From NCBI GenBank assembly GCA_029204225.1, contig CM055097.1, positions 54,800,320 through 54,864,319 on the forward strand: DNA of 64,000 nt. Direction: 5' to 3'. The notes under the pieces are model-generated. The model worked only from the letters and a program-made list of their open reading frames with translations, did no database searches and was not told the DNA's origin. Made by a program: the position numbers and the translations under genes. Of the stretch, positions 1-10,064 are shown piece after piece. Each line of letters begins with the position of its first letter. The stretch's first letter is position 1. Source of the stretch: Diphasiastrum complanatum (lineage: Eukaryota > Streptophyta > Lycopodiopsida > Lycopodiales > Lycopodiaceae).

Positions 1-704
1 CATTTTAAACTCACATCCAAGTGCTAGCGTGGTTTCATCAACTAGCTTGATACAACTTCCACAAAGAATAATGTCATCAACATAAATTATAAGAATGACA
101 ATATTGCTATCAACAAACTTTAGATACATGGAAGGATCATAGTCACTAAGAGTAAATCCTAGTGAGATAAGAAAAGAATTAAGTCTTGAATACCATGATC
201 TTGGTGCTTACTTGAGTCCATAAAGACTTTTGAAGAGCAAGCACACTTTGGACTCATCCTTGATGAATCCTTGAGGTTGTTCCATATAGATCTCCTCCTC
301 AAGATAACCATCTAGAAAAGCATTGGATACATCTAATTGAAACACCTTTCACTTGAAAAAACAAGCAAGAGAAATAAGAATTCTTATTGTCAGCATCTTT
401 GCAACGGGTGCAAAGGTCTCCTCATAGTCAAGACCATGGATTTGAGCAAATACTTTGGCACATAATCTTGCTTATGCTTGTTGATGGTGCCATCATGATT
501 GAACTTGATCCGAAATACCCACTTGCAACCAATCACATGCTTGTTGGATGGAGGATCCACAAGCTCCCAAGTATTGTTGGTGATCAATGCATCATACTCT
601 TGCTTCATGGCATCATACCACTCCTTGGTATTGAGTGCCTCTTGTACATTCTTTGGCTCTTCATGAGAGACATAAAAAACATAATTAGTGGAATCAAGAT
701 CCAC
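1..704 (-). pseudogene. Copia reverse transcriptase (RVT_2), N-terminal and catalytic part, frameshifted
   Basis: The minus strand encodes the start of a copia RT: a segment ending KEWYDAMKQEYDAL, then NNTWELVDPP and GCKWVFRIKFNHDG, all typical of the RVT_2 family. The reading frame shifts near 470. The other frame continues with [29 protein letters not shown] and the catalytic YVDD box at 73-84. Stops interrupt the continuation (for example near 350 and 205). The enzyme would copy element RNA into DNA in a cytoplasmic virus-like particle, but this copy cannot make a full protein. The fragment continues past base 1. Confidence 0.88.
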
Positions 705-1114
705 TTGTTTTCCTTTGTCAACATATGAGAGCCTCTTAGGCTCGGATCTATTCTCATGGATCTTCTTGGTGAGAAAATCCGAGGAGAGTCTTCTTCAAAT
801 CTCAACCCCATCACATCATGATTGTCTTCAAAATCAATAATTGATGATGCATCCATAGATTTCTTGATCTCGGCCTCTTTAAAAGATGAGTGTTGATCTT
901 CATGAAAGACAACATCTCTACTTTCAATAATTTGAGAAGTAGAGAGTATAAAGACTTTATAGGCCTTCTTGGTGGATGAGTATCCAACCATGATCCCTTT
1001 GCATGCACTAGGATCTTCCTTCTTCCTTGTTTCCAAGGGAATATGGACAAAGCATAAGCATCCAAAAACTCTAAGGTGATCAACCTTAGGCTTCTTCAAA
1101 AATAAATCAAGCAA
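605..1114 (-). pseudogene. Copia integrase C-terminal region and linker to RT
   Basis: On the minus strand, KPKVDHLRVFGCLCFVHIP followed by KGIMVGYSSTKKAYKVF and a DVVFHED motif is the conserved region C-terminal to the copia integrase core, running into the acidic linker before RT. The three acidic catalytic residues are not present, because the sequence upstream is protease, not integrase core. The frame ends in a shift before the RT segment at 704. The transposition role is lost here. Confidence 0.85.
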
Positions 1115-1139
1115 TTGGCCAACACTAATAAGATTCTTG

Positions 1140-1684
1140 GTAAGCTTAGGTACATAAAGAACTTAAGAGGGAGAAAGAACTTTAGAGGATGCAAGCTTCA
1201 AGGGAATGTTCCCTATGCCTTCAATAGGACATTCAAAATCATTTGCAATGTATATTGATTTCTTGACTCCATCATAAGGTGTAATAGAAGAGAAAGAGTC
1301 CTTGGAGCTACACATATGTGAAGAGGCTCCACTATCAATATACCATAGGTCGTCCTTCTTGAAAGGAGTAGATGAGAAACTAGAGACCATAAGAGATCCC
1401 TCTCCATCTCTTGCAATAGTGTCTTCCTTCTCATTGGTAATGTTGGCTTGCTTGAGTTGATTCTTCTTCTTGAAGCAATTGCTGGCATAATGACCTTTCT
1501 TGCCACAATAAAAGCACTTGATCTTCTTCTTCTTGAGCTTGGATGATGAAGCATTAGAGGAATCATCTTCCTCCTCATCTTTGTCTTTGGATTTGACTTT
1601 GTCCTTGCTTGAGGATTGTTGATGGATGTTGGTTCTTGCTCCTCGCTTTGTGCTTATCCTTGGCAAAGAGAGCTTTGCCATCAT
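1140..1684 (-). pseudogene. Copia gag C-terminus, CCHC zinc knuckle and aspartic protease
   Basis: A charged Lys/Asp-rich stretch leads into the zinc knuckle CFYCGKKGHYASNC at 1475-1516, with all four ligands intact, used to bind element RNA. It is followed by the retropepsin-like motif WYIDSGASSHMC near 1310-1345, whose Asp is the catalytic residue. The protease then reaches a conserved segment resembling KLTKNLISVGQLLD before the integrase deletion. One in-frame stop lies near 1163. The gag part overlaps the next frame upstream, so at least one frameshift separates it from the N-terminal gag. Confidence 0.87.
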
Positions 1685-2295
1685 TATGAGTGAGAGAAAG
1701 CTTGTCCATCCTCAAGAGCTTGTACTCTTGTCTTGATTCTTCCGAAATTAGCACACTTTGGAGAGCCTCCAAACTTGGTAGCTCCTCCTTAATGGCATAG
1801 GATTGGACAAGGTTATCAAATTCACTTCTCAAGCCATTGAGAATGACTTGAACTAGCTCATTTTAATTGATGGAATCACCAATGCAAGCAAGCTCTCTAT
1901 GAATATCTTTTACTCTCAAAACATACTAATGCACTCTCATCACTCTTTTGGCTACTTTGAAAGATTTGATTCCTAAGAGTGAGAAGCCTAGAGGTATTCT
2001 TAGCCTCATAGATAGTCTTGAGACAATCCCAAGCTTCTTTGGCTGTTGTACAAGTACCTATCTCCCTCAATATCTCATTAGAGACATTCATCTTAATGTA
2101 GTGGAGAGCCATCCTAGCTCTCTTTTTGTATTTTTGAACCTCTTGAAGAACTTGTGGTTCTTCTTCAAGTCCAAGAACTATGTCCATCACGTCTTGAAGG
2201 ATCAAGATGGACTCCATCCTCATTTTCCAAATTGAATAGTTTGAAGTGGTCAATCTTTCAGTTGGTTCCAACAGGGATGAACCCATTGAAGACAT
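1575..2295 (-). pseudogene. Copia gag (UBN2/retrotran_gag type), frameshifted
   Basis: The gag starts at 2295 with MSSMGSSLLEPTERL, matching the start of the paralogous gag at 18970. Conserved blocks follow: NYSIWKMRMES, DVMDIVLGLEEEPQ, RARMALHYIKMNVSNEILREIGTC and KEAWDCLKTIYEAKNTSRL. The frame breaks near 1915. A second frame continues with NGLRSEFDNLVQSYAIKEELPSLEAL and ISEESRQEYKL, and a stop sits near 1863. Gag forms the particle shell. The upstream 745 bases (2296-3040) form the leader, and I see no coding signal in them. Confidence 0.87.
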
Positions 2296-3040
2296 TTGAA
2301 GTGAAGAAAACTCAAATTATGAACAATAAATGTTGCTACACACTCTCAATAGGATCCAATATTAGAGTACTATCTCCTCCTATAAAAGATCTTGCAACTA
2401 TTTGTGAATTGATTCTCACTACCTACACAAATCTCTCTAAAACAAGATCTAATTCACATCAAATGATAGAGTATAGGCAAAGTTAGGATCAAACACTCTA
2501 AGCACGTGTGAAGTACTCTAAGAAACCATATTTGACTCAAATACAATGATATTGCATGAAACAAAATGGCTAAGATCTCAAAACAATGCCTAGATCACAT
2601 ATAGATGAGATTGGCAAGCATACAACTGTGATTTTGGATCAACCAAGCAATCTCTTGACCAAACCAAATGTGTCCACCCAGGTCTAGGTGCCCTACCTAA
2701 CCCTCTTCAAAAGCTTATAACTTTTGATTGGCTCAACCAAATGGAATGAAACTGATTGCATCAGAAACTAAACAAAAATAGCTTCAAAACAAGCTATCAA
2801 GCAAGATAAATGGATCAAACATGAGAGAGAACTTCCAAACTGAAATTGGATGTTCCTTACACGTGTCTGAGCACCTGATTCCGTACAGTACCAGGTCAGA
2901 CCCAATCAATGTCCTTTTGATCTCTTTTGATCCAAGATTGAACAAGATAGCTAGGAAAATGGGCCTTGACAACTTCTAGCTCAAGATTGATGAAAAAAAT
3001 TTCACTTAGATGGATCAAAATGCATGGTAACCTTAGGTAT

Positions 3041-3052
3041 GCTCTGATACCA
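3041..3052 (-). other. Primer-binding site of copia A (initiator Met-tRNA)
   Basis: The minus strand reads TGGTATCAGAGC directly next to the LTR. This is the standard plant copia primer-binding site complementary to the 3' end of initiator Met-tRNA. Its position immediately inside the LTR fixes the element's orientation and the LTR boundary. Confidence 0.9.
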
Positions 3053-3712
3053 TGTTGAATTTCACACGTGTGGATTGTCCACAACATGTACTTGTGATCT
3101 CCTAAGGTGTGTAGATGCACCAAGATCAAGACTAGATTGAGATTCAAGATCAATCTTAGATCCTATGGCAAAAACACACTACTACATGCATTCAATCACT
3201 TCCAACTCTCACTCACACGTGTGGGAAGTATTAAAAAAATAATCTAAGTAAAAACAAGCTGCTCTCCTTGGGTGGAGAGAGAAAAAGCATCATGAGCTCT
3301 CCGGTAGAGAGAGAAAGCTAGAAATCCAATAACTCACAAAATCCATGAAATCACCAAATCAATAAGATCCAAAATGAGGAGTACAATGATACTAGTAGAG
3401 CCACGAGCTACCACCATGATTAACTATGATTGGACCACACTTTGTCACCTCTTGATCCTATTGGACCATTGATCCATGCACCTCTTAATTCTATTGGACT
3501 ATATTCAAGCACACCTCAATTTCCTATTGGACCTCACAAGGTTCCACCTCTAAATCCTATTGGACCTCTTGGAATTCATCAAACAAAAGCTTTACACTTG
3601 TCTACACTCTAATTGGCACGTGTTTAGCCTCTTACTCTATTTTGGCTCAATAGTGGCATTACAAGTGGAAATGCATAATTTGCCATCTATGCCAAATTTA
3701 TTCCTATCAACA
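3053..3712 (-). repeat. 5' LTR of copia A
   Basis: On the plus strand this 660 bp block begins TGTTGA and ends TCAACA, a perfect 6 bp inverted terminal repeat, and abuts the primer-binding site. Two palindromes CACACGTGTG lie at 3063-3072 and 3214-3223. Direct copies of GACCTCTTGATCCTATTGG-like units (about 40-50 bp, at roughly 3441-3570) make the middle internally repetitive. No partner LTR is in the window, so divergence cannot be measured. Confidence 0.8.
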
Positions 3713-4028
3713 TCCTACACCTAGATGCTTGATGTAAACAACATAAGACCCCTATATCTAACATAGATAATCTTTTTCAATTCTTCACACAGCTAAGGTA
3801 TAGTTACTTGCCTGCCCTTATGCAAGGGCACATACCCTTAATCCTAAGGGTATCTTGCCATTTATCTCCCAACACTAAATGGACTATTAGGGGTCTAAAG
3901 TACTACTAGTTACATAGGTATGTAACAACTAAACTACTTGGGTTAACCTCAAGCTAAAATTATCCTGGGACTCACAAATAGGTTTGGCGCCTATTATACT
4001 CTGGACTCAAACGTGAACTCTTCAAGCT
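3713..4028. other. Unassigned 316 bp between copia A and an unrecognised gene fragment
   Basis: No open frame, repeat or motif that I can name. It contains a short inverted GGGCA/TGCCC pattern around 3815-3835 (TGCCCTTATGCAAGGGCA), but nothing supports a function. Confidence 0.5.
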
Positions 4029-4700
4029 ATGGTGATGAGAAGAAGACCGAGATCCTTGATATGCTCTGCAATTTTTTATAATGAGAGGAAAGACGATGGC
4101 ACATGGATTGCTTGTGAATATCATAAAGCTTCTTGGGTACTGATGCATCCATCGGCGAGAGAGGCTTTTCGCCAAAAGAAAAATGCCAAGTATACATATA
4201 GATCTTATTGGAAAGGGCGGATTATTGATTTGAAAGTTTCTTCAGGAGGACAAACCATTTCAAAGGTGCTTATTCAACATGTTTATATGCATTCAGAACT
4301 TAATGTGGAGGCTGTAAATCCACATGATTTTTGAAAGTGTAATTGTAAGTATCTTAATTTTTTGGGTTGCTTGTCATTTTTAAAATGTAATCGTATATAT
4401 GAATCAAAGCTTGTTATGATTTTGTATTGCAGATCTATATCCTTCAAATGTACATGAATGGGAACCTGTGGCATCTCTTTCAGGTATTATAGATGTCATC
4501 CATTCAAAAATTGACAAATTGCAATACAGAAGACAAACGACAAAAGAACTTACAGATTCTGGATGACGCTATGTATATTCCAGAAAGAAATGGAGGAATG
4601 GGAAAACTAGAGTGTATATCTCTACCTAATTTTCAAGATAACCTGTGGTGGATTGCAGTCAATGACTATAATAAAATGTTTTCGTTACAAGCTATATAAT
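4029..4700 (+). pseudogene. Unrecognised gene-like fragment, apparently with one intron
   Basis: A 101-codon frame opens MVMRRRPRSLICSAIFYNER and has a balanced, protein-like composition (DDGTWIACEYHKASWV, YRSYWKGRIIDLKV). It ends in a stop at 4334. About 10 bases later a GTAAGT donor-like site (4346) is followed by a T-rich tract and a TTGTATTGCAG acceptor (near 4433). After that a frame reads LYPSNVHEWEPVASLSG and continues to about 4560. I do not recognise the family. It resembles no copia, gypsy or CACTA domain I know. The intron-like gap suggests a cellular gene fragment rather than a retroelement ORF, but this is inference. Confidence 0.4.
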
Positions 4701-4891
4701 GATGTACAAAAGTCACTCAAAACTAGTACTGGATCAAGAAATGTGCACTTAAGCTGGTTTGTTTCAATGTCATTGTTTGTCAGCTCTTTTTCAAACATGG
4801 AGGTACATCGAACTCCCACATTGTTTGTTTGCAAAAATCTATTAGATGATTTTTTATTCAAATTCATGAAAAAAGGTTGGGATATAAGATC

Positions 4892-5390
4892 TGCTGAATT
4901 CACATGTGTGGGATGCCCTACACATGTATTTTTGATCTCCTAAGCCCAACAATACCATAAAGATCAGACTAGCATTGGTTGTCAATAGGAAAGCTGATCA
5001 TACAAGCAATATTATTGTGTTACAAGCAAGATCTGTCAACAAAACATAAGCCTAAGCATCATAAATGCCTCTACTCAGCTAGAGAGAGAAAATAGGAAGT
5101 ACAAAACTTGTGGAGAGAGAGGGCGCACAAAGAGCTTGTCTCCAAATTTGCATTACACACAAATTTCATCATTTTCTCAATGAGAGTACATCACATATAT
5201 ATAGATCCATGGACTCTCCTCCTACTTTGAGTTGAATTGGATTTGTGGATCCACCTCTCAAGCTATCTAGACTTATCCAAGCCACCTCACTATGTCTAAT
5301 TGTGCCACATAGTCTTTTCATGCATTAAATGTGGCATGTAAAGTACAAATGGCAATTCCTATGGTAGCTCAAGTTTCTACTTCTACCTAC
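4892..5390. repeat. LTR-like fragment or solo LTR related to the copia A/B LTR style
   Basis: It opens TGCTGAATTCACATGTGTGG and continues with ATCTCCTAAG-like sequence, closely resembling the first 50 bp of the copia A LTR at 3053. A CACATGTGTG palindrome lies at 4901-4910, and a run of TATA dinucleotides at about 5190-5206 could be a TATA box. No primer-binding site or gag follows, so this is best read as a solo or truncated LTR. The right boundary is a guess. Confidence 0.45.
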
Positions 5391-5409
5391 CTTGAATATT
5401 TTATTCTAA

Positions 5410-5488
5410 GATGGGTGGGGGGGGGCTCTACCCCCAAACCCCCCGTTGGGGGGCTACCATAGGGGGCTCTACCCCCTGAACCCCCCAG
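5410..5488. repeat. G-run/C-run palindromic tract
   Basis: Within about 80 bp there are alternating runs of 5-9 G and 5-6 C joined by CTCTA, AAA and TGAA linkers. GGGGGGCT and AGCCCCCC-like arms can pair, and the G runs could form a four-stranded structure. It is sharply unlike the AT-rich surroundings. There is no coding signal. Confidence 0.8.
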
Positions 5489-5604
5489 CCATCTCATAAC
5501 CATCGTGGTCTCACATTAGACCCCATACTAATAACCGTGGTCAACACCGTGTCTACTCCCCCAATTCGCAAGACTCCTAACTCTCTCCAGACACCCTTGC
5601 CATC

Positions 5605-6290
5605 ATGAATCTTGTCAGCTTCACACCACCCATTTTCCCAAACATCTTGGACACTACCCTCCAATTTTCCATGCCCAACTTCGTTCTTTCTTTCGAACAA
5701 CTCATCTCTCCTCCCATCCACACATATGTCGTTGCTCCCAGTCTTCCTTCTACTTCTCCCACCATTCAAGATGTTGAGTCTGACAAACCATTAGACGATG
5801 ACACATTCAAGGGCATTGTTTTTATTTTCTCGCCTTTGCATGTTGATCCCATTGCACTAGAGGACTTGGTCCCAGAAGAGGTCCTGATCGAGGATGATGA
5901 TGATGAAAAGAAAAGGGTTGCACCACAATAGATCCCAGCCAATACCTCCACACCGGTTGCTCCATGGAACATCACAATGGCCTACCAGTGGTTGGGCACA
6001 GTGCTCGAGGGCCTAGTAGAGGCCAAGCATAATTGTAAGGCCATGTAGTCAAATTGGCTAAAAATAACACGGAGTTGTGCGCCGAGCTGGAACAGCTCCA
6101 ACAAGAATATCAAGTGGCACAACAACACATCAAGGCCGAGAAGGCAACAGTCTTGAAGCTGGAAAAACAAGAGACAACACTTTAGAATCATATCCAAACT
6201 CTATATAAGCCGGTGGTGGACGCAGCTGCCCAAGTCCAGCAAGCCACGGCTTTGGATCTAGTCCCACTCCAAGGCCCCCAACTACAAGTG
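5605..6290 (+). pseudogene. Decayed retroelement extra ORF with acidic linker and coiled coil
   Basis: The frame opens MNLVSFTPPIFPNILD and runs to a stop at 5931 after an acidic patch EDDDDEKK. It continues past the stop with MAYQWLGTVLEGLVEAKHN and then a heptad-like helix (NNTELCAELEQLQQEYQVAQ and AEKATVLKLEKQ) in a shifted frame. The order (Pro/Ser-rich segment, acidic patch, short hydrophobic helix, long coiled coil) matches the middle of the extra ORF at 49706-52611 on the other strand, though direct identity is low. I take it as a diverged, broken relative. No flanking LTR or pol is visible. Confidence 0.45.
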
Positions 6291-6442
6291 GCATAGAAGG
6301 AGAATCAATGCTTAGGAGCGGATTCCTTCTATGTCAAATCTGTCTGAAACTCTATAGTACACGACCGCTCACCCAGCATGAGGTAGACTATCTAACCCAG
6401 TACGTGCAACGTGTCTCATTTCTACTCCTCAAATTCACTTTG

Positions 6443-7110
6443 AAGATGTTAACAATGACTTTCATGTAGAAGGAATCTTTAAGAAGTTTCAATGAACCAA
6501 CATTGTATTGAGTTGCACCAGTGTCAGCAGGTACCAATTTTACAAATTTTGTACTGTTTTGGTACTATTTTTGTGTTGGTAAAACTCTTTAGTATGAAAG
6601 ATTCGTACTTCAAGAACTTATCATGAACCAAATCTGATCCTACTGACTGCCAAATTAGGTCTTTTATAGTTAGTATCTCATTTTTTTTTAAATCTACCAA
6701 GTTGGTATTATTTAGACTTCTCGTGTCTCTATTTTACCAATAAAACTATAGATCAGTGATAACAAGAATACTCATCAAGTTCACTATGAAGATGTTACCA
6801 ATGGCTTAAATGCAGAAGGAATCTTTAAGAAGTTTCAATAAACCAACACTGTATTGAGCTACACTAGTGTCGGTACCAATTTTACAAATTTTGTACTGTT
6901 TTGGTACTATTTTTGTGTTGGTAAAACTCTTTAATATGAATGATTTGTAGTACAAGAACTTATCGTGAACCGATTCTGATCCTACTGACTACCAAATTAG
7001 GTCTTTTATACTTAGTGTCTCATTTTTTTTTTAAATCTACCAAATTGGTACTATTTAGACTTCTCGTGTCCCTATTTTACCCATAAAACTATCAAGTTGG
7101 GTACTTTTTT
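6443..7110. repeat. Two direct copies of a ~340 bp AT-rich unit
   Basis: Copy 1 starts near 6443 and copy 2 near 6784. Both open with GAAGATGTTA(A/C)CAATG, share GAAGGAATCTTTAAGAAGTTTCAAT, then ACCAATTTTACAAATTTTG, and close with CTTCTCGTGTC(T/C)CTATTTTACC. Matches persist for about 320 bp with scattered substitutions. They may be tandem duplicates of a non-coding element or LTR fragments. No coding capacity is seen. Confidence 0.75.
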
Positions 7111-7745
7111 CGTTATATTTTTGTGTGTTCACAACTCGCATACAATTTATTTTGGTCTTTTTGGTACTATTTTATTGTTGTTTACCAATTGGTAGAATCT
7201 AAGCATTAGTTACTACCAATTTTACAAGATTTGTACTATTTTTTTAATGTTTATGTGTTTGTGAAACTTTTGAGTACCAAACATTGGTACTATTTGAGCC
7301 TATCATATAGCAATTTTGATCCTCCAGACTACCAATTAAGGTTCTTCTACTTTCTACATGTTTGGTACTTTGGTACTATAAGATGCTTTGGTGCTTTGGT
7401 ACTATAAGATGCTTTGGTACTTTGGTCCAACCTATTGGTAATTTCTACAGTTCTGGTACTTTGGTGCTATAAGAATTTTTTAAGGAGCTCTTTGACATGC
7501 AGTGTGCTTTGATAATTGTAATGTGTAGCAACAGAAAAAATATGGTGAGAATCTTATTGCAATGTGCAGAAAGATACTGAAATGTTAAGCACCAAAGCTG
7601 TCTGAAACTCTATAGTACCAATGCTTTTTCAATTGGTCCTTATCAATTTTCAATTTAGATAGTTCAAACTACCAAATTTGGTTATATTCTACTTCAAACT
7701 TGTTACTATCGCATATTATCAGTTTTGGTACTTTTGGTACTGTTT
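7111..7745. repeat. GGTACT-rich low-complexity region
   Basis: The words TTGGTACT and TTTGGTACTATTT recur throughout, including a short tandem array at about 7366-7430 of ATAAGATGCTTTGGTACTTT units. The same word occurs in the two upstream ~340 bp repeats, suggesting one repeat family expanded here. There is no open frame of note. Confidence 0.6.
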
Positions 7746-7857
7746 TTTCAACGGAAACGGCAAAACCCGTAGAGGGGGTTTGAGATCACTTATGTTGTGT
7801 AACACGATAAGACTTCTTGAATATAGATCAGTGGTTACGAGAATACTCCTCCACTTT

Positions 7858-7897
7858 GAAGATGTTAACAATGACTTTAATGTAGAAGGAATTTTTA

Positions 7898-7978
<81 letters not shown>

Positions 7979-8220
7979 ATAGAGTTAAAGATAGTAAACA
8001 TTCTCAATTCTAGAAAGGGGTGTAGCCCTTGTTTTTTCCTTGTTGAAGGCATGGTATCATAAACGGTTCTTTGTTGGACTTGAAACATCCACAAGGAAGG
8101 CCATGTCGTTGGGGAGGGAGCGTTGTGATGACATTCTAGAATAGGATACAACCATATGGTTCAAGAATTTTGACTAACACTCTTCATGCTTTCTTTTTCT
8201 CATTTTCTCTCGTTTGATTC
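7858..8220. repeat. Dispersed repeat carrying a (GA)n tract, copy 1
   Basis: A 45 bp motif (GATGTTAACAATGACTTTAA...) leads into an uninterrupted (AG)n of about 38 units at 7899-7974. About 240 bp follow that match the sequence right of the (AG)n tract at 46793-46898: shared words include AATTCTAG(A/G)AA, GTGTAGCCCTTGTTTT-like, GGGAGCG and ATTCTAGAATAGGATA. The open frames across the GA run are artefacts of the dinucleotide repeat. Confidence 0.75.
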
Positions 8221-8356
8221 ATATTGCTATGAATTTTAAAAAACAAATTAAGTTTGGTTTAATGTTCAAGTCGGCTTGGATCAACTTACGTGGTAATTCT
8301 TAGGCATATTATTATGTTTTTTAGTAAGTTGTAAGGTTTTTAGGCCACAGGTCAAG

Positions 8357-9085
8357 TTGTTCCAAATATTTAGAAGGGCTCACCTAGAAACGCAGATATC
8401 TCTTAGATGCTTTGAGACATTGAAGGCTTATTTTGTCCGAAAACTGAAGAAGTGGTACATCTGTTGCTATGTGTACCATATGCAAATGATATATTTTAAG
8501 GAGGCATTTATTCATATGAGACAAAACATGTTTGGTCATCATGAAAAGGATCATGCCTGCACATGTTCCATTTGTTGCAAAATTCAAGGATCAGATATTT
8601 ACAAAGCAAACCAATCTATTTGTCCCAGCATTAGCAATATGTGGGAATCCCTTTTATGTGCAAAGCCTCCTAATTCAGAATACCATGCAAAAAAATGATT
8701 GTTCGGGGACTACAGTAAATGCGACATTTGCACGTTGCCATTATGTCCCTATGAGACATTAGTGGATAGCAGGGAGTTGTCTGTGAAGATCTTTACAAAC
8801 ATTGCATCAGAGTTTGTTGATGAGGGCAGTTCTATCAAAAAGAGAAAGGATTTGGTAGTGTAAAGAATGCGGAGCACTGCTTTTGTTGAGACCTGGTTTC
8901 AGCACATCCAAAAAACTTCATCAAACATAACTTTGTGTTTCGGCAGCAGTCACAACAATTTAAAGACTGCTTGCTAAAATTTCCTTCAAATGTTGTTGTT
9001 TTAGTCATTGACTTTGCGGAGAATTATTTGTTCAAGATGTAGAATGAGATACAGAAGTTACAAAGTCTTTTGGATTAGTCAAAAG
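8357..9085 (+). pseudogene. Decayed transposase-like gene of an uncharacterised plant family
   Basis: A 113-codon frame (MFQIFRRAHLETQ...) carries a Cys cluster CTCSICCK and ends at 8698. Just after it another frame reads YSKCDICTLPLCPYETLVDS. A third stretch around 8940-9060 reads FKDCLLKFPSNVVVLVIDFA, then ENYLFKM, a stop and NEIQ. The combination of a CxxC-rich middle and an acidic motif DFAENYxF...NEIQ recalls, from memory, an uncharacterised transposase-like family seen in plant and animal genomes. The Asp and Glu could be catalytic. At least two frameshifts and one stop are present. The assignment is tentative. Confidence 0.4.
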
Positions 9086-9459
9086 TCAAATGGTGGTAGG
9101 TGGGGTGTGTTTCTTCCTACACCATAGATTCATTTGTATTTTTTGTAGATGGTGTGGATTACAATCCCATCTTTTGCAAGTAGCCAATAGGAAGCAAGGG
9201 GCAAGGACCACCCCAAAGATAAAAAGGCACCATTTGTAACCCAATTCTATGCTTAATAGAGAGGAAGATATTCTACTATTTTGAGAGCTCAAGCATCCTC
9301 ATTTGCTAATCAATCTTGCTTATGCTCTTGTTATAATTTGCTTGTTGTTTCTAATTTTCATGTTTTTGCTTTGTGCTAGTTAAAGTTTCTCCATAAGCAT
9401 GACATTGAGCATTTGAGCTAACCTCTATCTCAACTCTCCATCTCTACCCTCTTCTCTCT

Positions 9460-9504
<45 letters not shown>

Positions 9505-9951
9505 CCTCTATCAAGATGAATGCATGTGGTTAGAGGTAAGGGAAGTAGTGTTAAGTGGATTTGAGTTAGTGGAAGTAGTGTTAAAGTGGAGTAGAATTAG
9601 GAGAAAGAGTAGAGTGCATCTAAAACTAGCAACTTGACATAGTTAGGTACCTATCTAGTGTTCTAATCCTCTTTGACAGGTGGAAAGGCTACTCACTGAC
9701 TCATCTACACACCCTATAGTGGCGCCATTGCCGGAGATAGGTTTCACTGCCTCTAGTTAATATTTGGGGCCTTATTACTTATATTTGGGCCTTACAACCA
9801 TTATTATAATTCTCGCCAATACAAATGTGGTGTGGTTGTTTGCACCTTTTTATTAACAATTCCAATGATTAATTCTAGTCTAGTTTAGCTCCATGGCTAT
9901 TTTGGTAATTCATTAATAAGCTCATGGGCCCATTACATATAGCACATGACA
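9086..9951. other. Non-coding interval, possible LTR of the chromovirus, with (CT)n tract
   Basis: No open frame is supported. A (CT)n microsatellite lies at 9464-9502. The right edge ends GCACATGACA next to the polypyrimidine run at 9952, which is what the start of a minus-strand 3' LTR (TGTCATGTGC) beside its polypurine tract would look like. I could not find a matching left terminus or a second copy, so the LTR reading is weak. Confidence 0.4.
9464..9502. repeat. (CT)n microsatellite
   Basis: About 19 CT dinucleotides with one TT interruption at the left edge, set in a broader CTCT-rich stretch starting near 9431. Confidence 0.9.
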
Positions 9952-10064
9952 CCCCCCCTAGTTTAAGCATTTTTGCCCTCAAAAATGAAAACCACGTAGT
10001 TTTTTTTGTCAAGTGTCGTGCTCCATAAGACCTCTGGCTGACTCCAAAATTGTAGGCCATCTCT

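Larger units (their letters stand above)
1..3712 (-). mobile_element. Ty1/copia LTR retrotransposon A (partial; 5' LTR at right, 3' end outside window)
   Basis: Read on the minus strand from 3712 downwards, the order is 5' LTR, primer-binding site, leader, gag, zinc knuckle, protease, integrase tail and reverse transcriptase. This is copia order (integrase before RT). The RT is cut by the window edge, so the RNase H and 3' LTR must lie before base 1. The integrase catalytic core is missing: protease sequence runs straight into the integrase C-terminal region near 1094-1100. Gag and pol carry several frameshifts and stops, so the copy is non-functional. The right flank after the LTR reads TCCTA, a candidate target duplication that cannot be tested because the other end is absent. 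Confidence 0.88.

Noticed and set aside
4892-5390. Full LTR retrotransposon starting here
   Set aside because: No primer-binding site, gag or second LTR adjoins it, so only a solo or truncated LTR is supported.
7678-8013. Open frame with a long Arg-Glu repeat on the plus strand and a Ser-Leu repeat on the minus strand
   Set aside because: Both come from the (AG)n tract, which is open in several frames by composition.
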